Source: Kordia sp. SMS9
GTDB taxonomy: Bacteria; Bacteroidota; Bacteroidia; Flavobacteriales; Flavobacteriaceae
Assembly: GCF_003352465.1 (NCBI RefSeq)
Contig: NZ_CP031153.1
Span: 3,214,987 to 3,278,986, forward strand
Direction: 5' to 3'
Length of the DNA: 64,000 nucleotides
Under the pieces are notes generated by a model that worked only from the letters and a program-made list of their open reading frames with translations, did not search any database and was not told the DNA's origin. This document shows positions 57,001-64,000 of the stretch, piece after piece (the stretch's first letter is position 1; each line of letters begins with the position of its first letter). A program made the translations under genes and the position numbers.

Positions 57001-60000
57001 CATACGAAATAGATATATCGCTCCCAAAACGCCAAAAGAAAAGGCAATAGTAAGAATATGGCAAAGTATTTTAGGTATTGAAAAAATTGGCGTAACCGAT
57101 AATTTCTTTGAACTAGGAGGAAATAGCCTAATGGTATCTCAGGTAATCAATATAATGTCTAAAGAATTAAATCAAGAAGTCTCATTTGTAGATTTCTTTT
57201 CAGCTCCAATCATTAAAGAATTAGCACTGTTGTTAAAACAGCAAAACTATATTGAAATTCCAAGAGTAGAAGAAGCTGTTTCGTATCCAGTTTCATCATC
57301 TCAATATCGTTTATGGATTTTAAGTCAGTTTGCAGAAGGTTCCATAGCCTACAATATGCCAATGGTTTTAAAATTACTAGGAAAACTAGACCACAAGACA
57401 TTAGAGCTTGCATTTCACAAAGTAATAGCACGTCATGAAATATTGAGAACAAACTTTAAACGAGATGCATCAGGAGAAGTTCGTCAATACATTTCAGATG
57501 AAATACCTTTTCAAATTAACTATGTAGATTGTTGTAACACTGCGGACCAAAAAACAAAAGTAGCATCTTACCTAGACACAGATTATCAAACAGCATTTAA
57601 TCTGGAAAAAAATCCTTTATTACGCGCAACACTGATAAAAACGGAAACAGCGGAACATATTTTCTTAGTAACCATGCATCATATTATTAGTGATGGTTGG
57701 TCGCAAGAAATTTTAATCTCAGAAATAATTACACTCTACAATAGCATTATTTCTGGAGAAGAAATCGTGTTGCCTGCTTTGCCAATACAAAACAAAGATT
57801 ATGTAAGTTGGTTGAAAAAAACCTCAAAAACACAACTTTACAAAGAGTCTGAAACGTACTGGTTACAACAATTTCAAGGCACACTTCCGGTGTTAGATTT
57901 ACCAAGTTTTAAAAGCAGGCCCAAAGTACAAACGTTTCACGGGAGTGTAAAATCACATCAATATTCAGAGGCATTTCTACAATCGCTAAAAACATTTTCA
58001 AAATCGAATAATGCGAGTTTATTTATGACCCTAATGGCAGGAATCAATGCTTTATTGCATAGATATACCCACCAAAACGATATTATTTTGGGCACTCCAA
58101 TTGCAGGAAGAGAACATCCTGATTTGGAAGGGCAAATTGGTCTATTTGTAAATACTTTGGCAATTCGTACACAAATAGAAAATAATCAATCATTCTCAAG
58201 TTTAATACATACACAAAAAAACAACTTATTAAATGCCTACGAACATCAAAACTATCCTTTAGATGAGTTGGTTACAAAGCTTAACCTACAAAGAGATACT
58301 TCGCGTTCTGCGTTATTTGATGTAATGGTAATTTTACAAAACCAAGAACAGCTTCAAAATATAGGCTCAAACAATCATTTGAATGATATCATAGTTGAAA
58401 GCTACCCAATATCAAATCGTACTTCAAAATTTGACATGAGTTTTGTGTTTTCTGAACTAAACGATAAACTTACGCTAGAAATAGAATACAATACTGATAT
58501 TTATGACGACTATTTCGTTGATAAAATATTTTCACATTTTGAAAAATTATTGACACAACTAATAGCAATACCTTCACAATCAATCACATCGGTTAATTAC
58601 TTGTCAGATGCAGAAACACATGAATTACTTCAAACCTTTAATGCAACTGCAAACACCAAGTATCCAAGTGAGAAAACCATTGTAGAACTGTTTGAAACGC
58701 AAGTTGAAAAAACGCCTACCAATACGGCACTAGTATATGAAGAAAAAGAACTTACATACCAAGAAATAAACCAAGAAGCCAATCAATTTGCAAACTATTT
58801 GATAGACAAACATCAGGTACACGCTGGAAACATAATAGGAATACAGCTAGAACGATCTGAAATTTCAATAATAGTCATGCTAGGAATATTAAAAGCTTCG
58901 TGTTCATGTTCTCCTATTGCTATTGACATTCCTCAAGAAAAATTTCAGGAAATAAGTAAAAATGCCAAACTTGTTGTCAATGCCCAATTCTTTGATGATT
59001 TTAAAAATACACAAGCGCGCTTTTCCAAAGTAAACTTAGATAAAAAATCCTCTGTAAATGATGTTGCATATATTATTTACACGTCAGGTTCTACAGGAAA
59101 ACCAAAAGGATGTATGATACAAACTAAAGGAATTGTGAATCATATATACAGCAAAATAAACCTGTTAAATATGACGACTGATTCTGTAATATCTCATACC
59201 TCAAAATTACATTTTGTTGGAAGTATATGGCAAATATGGACACCATTAATTCTTGGAGGAAAACTCATTCTAAATACCTTAGCCGAAATTCAAAATATTG
59301 CGCTCTTACTAGAGAAAATCAAAAAGGAAAAGGTGAAAAACTTAGAAGTAATTCCATCGCAACTCAATAACGTATTTGCTATAGGGGAAGCCTCTAAACT
59401 TAAAGTATTGGACAAACTCATTCTTACTGGAGAACGATTGTCAAAAAAATATGTCAATCGCTTTTTTGACATTAACAAAAACATAGAAATCATTAATACC
59501 TATGGACAAACAGAATGTTCAGATGTAACCACCTTTTATCAAATTCCTGAGAAAATACAAGAAAATACAATCTTGGTTGGTCAGCCTATTCAAAACATGC
59601 AAAATTACATCCTAGATGCAAACAATGCATTAGTTCCTGTAGGTGTTATAGGCGAAATACATACATCTGGTATTGGTGTTTCACGAGGATATATAAATCA
59701 AGAAGAACTGACAAACATCAGTTTTATTAAAAATTCGTTTGACACAAAAAACAAACTATACAAAACAGGCGATTTAGGAAAAATGCTGCCAAATGGCTTG
59801 ATTGAAGTATTGGGTAGAAAAGACAATCAAGTCAAGATACGTGGCTACAGAATAAACATTGGAGAAATTGAAAATGCTTTTAGGAAACATGATGAGATTA
59901 AAGATGTAGTCATTCTGTCCAAAATCAATGAATTAGAAGAACAAGAATTGATGGCTTACATCACATCAAGCAAGGAACTAAAGGCAACTGATTTGCATGC

Positions 60001-60430
60001 ATTCTTACGGAAATATCTGTCTGATTATATGCTGCCTACATCAATTATGCAACTTGCAGAATTTCCATTGCTTCCAAATGGTAAAGTAGACAAAAATGCA
60101 CTGTTAACCATAAAAAATGAAGAAATAGCACTTGGCGAACACTATGTTGCGCCAAAAAGCAATATAGAGAAAAGCTTGGTTGCCATTTGGGAAAATATAT
60201 TGGAAAAAAAACAGATTGGAATCAAAGATGATTTCTTCGCATTAGGAGGTCACAGTATCAAAGCAGTGAGAATATTATTTGAAATAAAGAAAGAATTTAA
60301 TATTGAGATCAACATCGTAAAAATATTTGAATCACCTACCATTGAAAATCTTGCGGCTGAAATCAGTTTCATACAATACCAAGAAAATCTTGAGTCCAAG
60401 AAAACTACCTTAAAAGAAATAGAACTATAA
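54008..60430 (+). CDS. Nonribosomal peptide synthetase, two modules (docking-C-A-T-C-A-T)
   Basis: 2140 residues from ATG 54008. A TubC-like N-terminal docking domain (about 1-52) is followed by C1 (about 60-490; HHIISDGW), A1 (about 525-990; YTSGSTGKPKGVM, FCFDLSIFEIF, NLYGPSEDTT, YKTGDL), T1 (LGGNSL, about 1033), C2 (about 1090-1530; HHIISDGW about 1223), A2 (about 1560-2030; YTSGSTGKPKGCM, TYGQTEC, YKTGDL) and T2 (LGGHSI, about 2075). No epimerase, methyltransferase or thioesterase is present. Read against GrsA, A1 gives DLFNNALTYK, which I recall from Ala/Gly-loading cyanobacterial domains. A2 has Val where the alpha-amino-binding Asp235 should be and reads about VGWEITTDVK, so its substrate is probably not a normal alpha-amino acid. 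The docking domain implies an upstream partner enzyme. Confidence 0.93.
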   Translation: MKLLFSKLNELGVRLKVEQKELKIKAPKGVLTKAIIAEIKAHKSDLIALLSNSDTQISKTEYQESYPLTSAQKRMWILHQMQGNSAAYTIPIAFEITGIIDLEKLEKAFQYIIHRHESLRTYFTQKENQEIQQCILPQNDSIFKLEVITTNEESAIEAIEAHNKYSFLLEKAPLWKAKVFRLSENRHIISLIMHHIISDGWSMEIFIKDLLFAYDCLQHKKTIDLPELSIQYKDYTVWNIEERLKPAYTEARNYWKQKFSGELPIVSWPGFKTRPKIKTFHGNTYTHNFSEAFTEKIEAFAVKEDCSLFMLLMTAINILCYKYTNTTDTIIGTPIANRDRTELEAQIGLYLNTLAIRTSFEATKTIRELLAIQKHTLLEAYTHQAYPFDELVDALSLERDVSRSPLFDVMVVLHSQQNIANKTENRLKGLDLKPYLKLAAKTSRFDYTYAFFRGEKLQLKLTYNTDIYEALHVQQLCQHLENILEEIVTNPQQKINEINYLSTAETKLLLEDFTATKIDYNQQETILNLFEEQVVKTPNAIAIVFEDKTIDYKTLNATANQLANYLDTTYQLELNDLVGIKLVRNEWMLISMLAVLKTGAAYVPIDPNYPEDRVTYIESHSQCTLTITFEELQKFKTNQEKYAAKNLEKVIDANSLAYVIYTSGSTGKPKGVMITHKNATSFLQWAAHEFDLSTFETVYATTSFCFDLSIFEIFFTLTVGKKIRLLQDALEIKTYVDTDKKVLLNTVPSVIKKIPEITHDNIRVINVAGEEFPIDEHFLSLAKKKEIRNLYGPSEDTTYSTCYRIQGTEKTNVSIGKPIANGHVYILSETMKVQPIGVSGELCVSGAGLSKGYLHNDTLTAEKFIPHPFIKGELLYKTGDLAKWLPDGNIAFLGRKDRQVKIRGYRIELGEIENVLTSFSDDISEVVLMVKKVQKYKVLVAYFTTKNDIEKTELKEYLASKLPEYMVPSHYVSLSQMPLTPNGKIDRKSLPEITGESIIRNRYIAPKTPKEKAIVRIWQSILGIEKIGVTDNFFELGGNSLMVSQVINIMSKELNQEVSFVDFFSAPIIKELALLLKQQNYIEIPRVEEAVSYPVSSSQYRLWILSQFAEGSIAYNMPMVLKLLGKLDHKTLELAFHKVIARHEILRTNFKRDASGEVRQYISDEIPFQINYVDCCNTADQKTKVASYLDTDYQTAFNLEKNPLLRATLIKTETAEHIFLVTMHHIISDGWSQEILISEIITLYNSIISGEEIVLPALPIQNKDYVSWLKKTSKTQLYKESETYWLQQFQGTLPVLDLPSFKSRPKVQTFHGSVKSHQYSEAFLQSLKTFSKSNNASLFMTLMAGINALLHRYTHQNDIILGTPIAGREHPDLEGQIGLFVNTLAIRTQIENNQSFSSLIHTQKNNLLNAYEHQNYPLDELVTKLNLQRDTSRSALFDVMVILQNQEQLQNIGSNNHLNDIIVESYPISNRTSKFDMSFVFSELNDKLTLEIEYNTDIYDDYFVDKIFSHFEKLLTQLIAIPSQSITSVNYLSDAETHELLQTFNATANTKYPSEKTIVELFETQVEKTPTNTALVYEEKELTYQEINQEANQFANYLIDKHQVHAGNIIGIQLERSEISIIVMLGILKASCSCSPIAIDIPQEKFQEISKNAKLVVNAQFFDDFKNTQARFSKVNLDKKSSVNDVAYIIYTSGSTGKPKGCMIQTKGIVNHIYSKINLLNMTTDSVISHTSKLHFVGSIWQIWTPLILGGKLILNTLAEIQNIALLLEKIKKEKVKNLEVIPSQLNNVFAIGEASKLKVLDKLILTGERLSKKYVNRFFDINKNIEIINTYGQTECSDVTTFYQIPEKIQENTILVGQPIQNMQNYILDANNALVPVGVIGEIHTSGIGVSRGYINQEELTNISFIKNSFDTKNKLYKTGDLGKMLPNGLIEVLGRKDNQVKIRGYRINIGEIENAFRKHDEIKDVVILSKINELEEQELMAYITSSKELKATDLHAFLRKYLSDYMLPTSIMQLAEFPLLPNGKVDKNALLTIKNEEIALGEHYVAPKSNIEKSLVAIWENILEKKQIGIKDDFFALGGHSIKAVRILFEIKKEFNIEINIVKIFESPTIENLAAEISFIQYQENLESKKTTLKEIEL

Positions 60431-60449
60431 TTTTTAATGCAGATAAATT

Positions 60450-61805
60450 TTGATAAAATCATTAATTCATTCGTTTGCAGTGTGTCCAGATATGCAAAAA
60501 GAATATCCAAAAATAAGTTTTGGCAAAGGAGTATATCTGTATGATGAACAAGGAAAAAAATACCTAGATGCTTCCGCTGGTTCCTGTGCAGTTTCAAATA
60601 TTGGACATGGACGCGAAGACATCAAACAAGTCATACAAGATCAACTAGACAAAGTAGCAGTTTTACCTACACATGCATTCAGCAATAGTACGGTAGAATC
60701 ATACATGGAAAAATTAGCAAAATTTCCAATAGGAGGTTTTGCAAAAGCGTGGACTGCTATGAGCGGAACCGAAGCTGTAGAAAATGCCGTAAAACTGGCA
60801 TTTCAATACCACAAAGTAAAAGGGAATACTACGCGATATAAAATAATTACAAGATCATTTTCATATCATGGAAACTCAATCTTTATGTTGGATATTGGCG
60901 GAATAGAATCGAGAAGAAAAATGTATAGCTCTTGGATGAAAAACTTTCCTCACATCTCTGCAGCATATTCATACAGGAAAGAAGCTTCCTTAACAGAAGA
61001 AGCGTATACAGATTTTCTAGTATCAGAATTTGAAACATGCATCCTAAAAGAAAACCCTAATACCATTACTGCTTTTGTAGCAGAACCTGTTGTTGGAGCA
61101 GCTTTAGGAGCAGCAGTTCCACCAAAAAATTACTTTAAAAAAATAAAAAATATCTGCGAAAAATATGATATCGTTTTTATTGCAGATGAAGTGCTATCTG
61201 GTTTTGGAAGAACTGGAAAAAACTTTGGATTTGAAAACTTTGACGTTGTCCCAGATATCTTGGCTTTAGGAAAAGGAATTAGCGGAGGATATTTTCCACT
61301 TTCAGCAGTCGTAGCTTCTGAAAAAATAGTGGCGCCTTTGGTAAAGGAAAATAGTGCGTTTTTGGGAGGACATACGTTTTCATGCAATCCACTAGGAGCA
61401 GCTGTAGGAAGTAAAGTCATAGACATATTTAAAGAAGAACAACTTTCTCAAAACAGTAATGAAATGGGAAAACTATTGCGAGCTGGCTTACAAAAACTTT
61501 CGCAAAAACATGAAATCATAGGAGATGTTAGAGGTCTTGGCTTACAATGTGGAATAGAACTCGTCAAAAATAGAAACACAAAAGAAGCATTTCCTGCGGC
61601 TTTAAATCTAAGTCGAAAAATTGGAGATATCTCTTTACAAAATGGAGTTGTCTTATATCCCGGAAAAGGTTCTGTTGATGGCGTTCAAGGCGATCACATT
61701 CTCATATCTCCACCATTGACAATCAATCAAAATCATGTGCATGAAATCCTAGCTTCCATTGAGTATAGTATTGAAAAAGCAATGGCAAATATTACAACAA
61801 AATAA
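60450..61805 (+). CDS. Class III PLP-dependent aminotransferase of the NRPS locus
   Basis: About 437-451 residues. The frame opens at TTG 60450; ATG 60492 is the first ATG in frame and is a possible start, but the preceding HSFAVCPD matches the family's usual N-terminus, so the longer form or a start upstream in another frame (ATG 60438, MQINFDKII) cannot be ruled out. Landmarks: GVYLYDEQGKKYLDASAGS, AMSGTEAVENAVKLA (phosphate binding), FIADEVLSGFGRTG (Asp for the pyridine N) and ILALGKGISGGYFPLSAVV with the Schiff-base Lys. Lying 19 bp after one NRPS and 48 bp before the next, it probably makes or modifies an amino building block for the peptide. Confidence 0.88.
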   Translation: MIKSLIHSFAVCPDMQKEYPKISFGKGVYLYDEQGKKYLDASAGSCAVSNIGHGREDIKQVIQDQLDKVAVLPTHAFSNSTVESYMEKLAKFPIGGFAKAWTAMSGTEAVENAVKLAFQYHKVKGNTTRYKIITRSFSYHGNSIFMLDIGGIESRRKMYSSWMKNFPHISAAYSYRKEASLTEEAYTDFLVSEFETCILKENPNTITAFVAEPVVGAALGAAVPPKNYFKKIKNICEKYDIVFIADEVLSGFGRTGKNFGFENFDVVPDILALGKGISGGYFPLSAVVASEKIVAPLVKENSAFLGGHTFSCNPLGAAVGSKVIDIFKEEQLSQNSNEMGKLLRAGLQKLSQKHEIIGDVRGLGLQCGIELVKNRNTKEAFPAALNLSRKIGDISLQNGVVLYPGKGSVDGVQGDHILISPPLTINQNHVHEILASIEYSIEKAMANITTK

Positions 61806-61853
61806 AAAACATAGTAGCAATCAAACTACATACAACAAAAAATACATTTTTGA

Positions 61854-64000
61854 ATGATTCATTTTTTAAATACAATAGCAGACGAAGGCATCTACATAAA
61901 ATTTGTGGATAACAAACTCAAAATTCTAACTGAAAATGAAGGGATCAATGCGGAAACATTACAAGCTATAAAAGAAAAAAAGGAAGAATTAATTACCTAT
62001 TTTCAAGAAAAAGAAAAAATTACTTCTAGTATTGAAAATAGTGCAGAAATTCCAGCAATTGCACACAAAGAAAATTACGAATTATCCTCTGCGCAAAGAC
62101 GATTGTGGTATTTATGTCAGGTTGAAGAAACCTCTGTGTCGTACAACATGCCGTTTCAAATAAAATTGCATAAAAACTACAACATTGTAAATTTTAAAAA
62201 AGCAATCAAAGCCACTATAGCGCGACATGAAATATTGCGAACAATATTTAAACCAGATGGCAATGGAGTTATAAAGCAATGGATTATTCCTGCGGATGAA
62301 TTCAACTTTGAAGTCAACTATGTAGATGTCAGAACTACGGTAGCAAAAGAAGAAATTATCCAAAAGTACATTCAAGAAGATACCAATACAACTTTCGATC
62401 TTAGTAAAGGGCCATTATTAACAGCCGCTTTATATCATGTAGATGAAAACGAATATGTTTTTTACTACAATATGCATCATATCATAAGTGATGGATGGTC
62501 GCTTAATGTGTTGGCAAATGATACGATTCAATTTTATGAAGCAATTGAAAACGGAAAAACTGCGGAATTACCAAAATTAAACATTCAATACAAAGACTAC
62601 GCTGTATGGCAAAAAAACCAAGTGGAAAGCGAATCGTATAAAAACCATAAAGATTTTTGGTCAACAACTTTGCAAGGAACACTTCCCACATTAAACCTTC
62701 CTACCAATAAAAAACGTCCTAAACTAAAAACCACAAAAGGACGTACGTTTAGTGCTTACATTTCGCCATCAAATACTTCGTTATTAAAATCCTTTATTCA
62801 GGAACAAGGTGGAAGTATGTATATGAGTTTGTTGAGTATATGGAATATTTTATGCTATAAATATACAGGACAAAAAGATATCATTATTGGAACTCCAATA
62901 GCGGGAAGAGACCATGCAGATTTAGAACATCAAATAGGGTTTTATGTCAATACACTAGCCTTGCGAAATCAAGTAAACCCAAATGATACCTTTGCAGAAG
63001 CGTATCAAAAAATAAAACAAACAACGCTACAAGCATACAAACATCAAACCTATCCTTTTGATCTTTTGGTAGCCGATTTGAATCTAAAATATGATACAAG
63101 TCGCAGTGCATTATTTGATGTATTATTTGTATTTCAAAATGCCACAGAAAAGCTTATTGATACAACAAAAACAGCAGAAGACTCACATCAAATTGTAGAA
63201 TTGGCACAAAATCAATCGAAATTCGATATCGAAATTGCATTCAGTGAAGTCAATGACTTTTTACAATTTACACTAACCTACAATACAGATGTATACAATG
63301 AATGGATGATTAAAAATTTAATGCAACACTTTCAACAACTAGTAGGCGCAGTATTGAAAAATCCATCACAAAAAATAATACATGTCGACTATCTTAATGA
63401 AGAGGAAAAACAGAAAATAGCACAGATTTCACAAGGAACAAAAGTTCCCCAATCAACAACCGAAACCGTAGTCAATATATTTAAAAAACAAGTTCAAAAA
63501 ACGCCAAATGCTATTGCTTTACAGGCAGGAAACAATACTTATACCTACAAAGAATTAGCGCAATTATCAAGTCAGTTAGGTCATTATTTAAAAGAAACGT
63601 ACGATGTAAAGTCAAATGATTTAATTGGAATCTTACAAGGGAGAAACGAATGGTTAATCATTGCTATTCTTGGAATCCTAAAATCTGGTGCTGCGTATGT
63701 GCCTATAAATCCTACGGAACCCAAAGAACGCCGCGATCATATAATTGAAGATAGTAACTGTAAACTTGTTATTGACGATCATATTATTGAAAACTTTCTC
63801 TCAAAAAAAGAACAATATCAAATTACATTTGAAGCAGCAAATATCACTCCTTCAAACACAGCGTATGTCATTTACACTTCGGGTTCCACAGGAAAGCCAA
63901 AAGGTGTCATTATTCAACACAAAGCATTGCTAAACTATATACAATGGAGCATTAAAACGTATAAATTTAGTACAAATGATACTGTTGGTAAATACCTAAA
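61854..64000 (+). CDS. Nonribosomal peptide synthetase (partial, continues beyond the window)
   Basis: 715 codons from ATG 61854 to the window edge without a stop. A TubC-like docking domain (about 1-55; FLNTIADEGIYIKFVDNKLKI) is followed by a condensation domain (about 75-500; YELSSAQRRLWYL, HHIISDGW about 208) and the first part of an adenylation domain (from about 540; YTSGSTGKPKGVI about 671). The specificity residues lie beyond the edge. Its start with a docking domain, like that of the NRPS at 54008, suggests that the proteins interact in series, although the order is not fixed by this window. Confidence 0.92.
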   Translation, partial: MIHFLNTIADEGIYIKFVDNKLKILTENEGINAETLQAIKEKKEELITYFQEKEKITSSIENSAEIPAIAHKENYELSSAQRRLWYLCQVEETSVSYNMPFQIKLHKNYNIVNFKKAIKATIARHEILRTIFKPDGNGVIKQWIIPADEFNFEVNYVDVRTTVAKEEIIQKYIQEDTNTTFDLSKGPLLTAALYHVDENEYVFYYNMHHIISDGWSLNVLANDTIQFYEAIENGKTAELPKLNIQYKDYAVWQKNQVESESYKNHKDFWSTTLQGTLPTLNLPTNKKRPKLKTTKGRTFSAYISPSNTSLLKSFIQEQGGSMYMSLLSIWNILCYKYTGQKDIIIGTPIAGRDHADLEHQIGFYVNTLALRNQVNPNDTFAEAYQKIKQTTLQAYKHQTYPFDLLVADLNLKYDTSRSALFDVLFVFQNATEKLIDTTKTAEDSHQIVELAQNQSKFDIEIAFSEVNDFLQFTLTYNTDVYNEWMIKNLMQHFQQLVGAVLKNPSQKIIHVDYLNEEEKQKIAQISQGTKVPQSTTETVVNIFKKQVQKTPNAIALQAGNNTYTYKELAQLSSQLGHYLKETYDVKSNDLIGILQGRNEWLIIAILGILKSGAAYVPINPTEPKERRDHIIEDSNCKLVIDDHIIENFLSKKEQYQITFEAANITPSNTAYVIYTSGSTGKPKGVIIQHKALLNYIQWSIKTYKFSTNDTVGKYL

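Overview
The window reads as part of the chromosome of a marine-type member of the Flavobacteriaceae (a Kordia-like genome is my guess, not shown by the sequence). The evidence is low GC, SusC/SusD pairs, type IX secretion (T9SS) C-terminal sorting domains, hybrid two-component systems, a bacillithiol gene and one textbook Bacteroidetes promoter (TTTG-N19-TATATTTG) in front of a tRNA.

Layout. 1-5,000 is a housekeeping block: the 3' end of a probable RluA-type pseudouridine synthase, a lipoprotein glutathione peroxidase, a MATE transporter, a Cys/Met-metabolism PLP enzyme, bshB1 and a tiny membrane protein. A 42-bp-period array of palindromes lies at 909-1092. tRNA-His is at 5134-5209. The last 43 bp of this tRNA recur exactly 28,800 bp downstream, at 33970-34012, as an orphan 3' fragment, so 5.2-34.0 kb looks like an island inserted at tRNA-His. 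No integrase is visible.

Inside the island, locus A (5.6-16.9 kb) has a minus-strand operon encoding a 1648-residue repetitive fibre-like secreted protein, a secreted metallo-beta-lactamase-fold protein and a T9SS protein resembling a zinc metalloprotease without its zinc ligands. It is divergent from a hybrid sensor/AraC regulator. A decayed transposase follows, then a polysaccharide utilisation locus (18.2-33.8 kb): a DUF6377-type regulator, SusC, SusD, a SusE/F-like protein, two GH30 enzymes, a ricin-type lectin protein, a GH5 enzyme and a sodium/solute symporter. The enzymes suggest a beta-glucan substrate. The regulator and the symporter each appear to lack one base, causing a frameshift.

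Just beyond the orphan tRNA fragment, locus B (34.1-50.8 kb) repeats the logic of locus A: a paralogous hybrid sensor divergent from an operon of three secreted proteins that end in the same coiled-coil tail as the fibre protein, then two very large T9SS proteins. Each of these two begins with a trypsin-like fold in which all three catalytic residues appear replaced, followed by GEVED-like and LamG-like regions. The pairing of a sensor, fibre-like proteins and dead proteases, present twice and each time next to tRNA-His 3' sequence, is my best candidate for an undescribed system.

From 51.4 kb to the end lies a nonribosomal peptide locus: a TonB-dependent receptor, a two-module NRPS (docking-C-A-T-C-A-T), a class III aminotransferase and the start of a further NRPS cut by the window edge. 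The second adenylation domain has lost the usual substrate-binding aspartate, so it probably does not load an ordinary alpha-amino acid.
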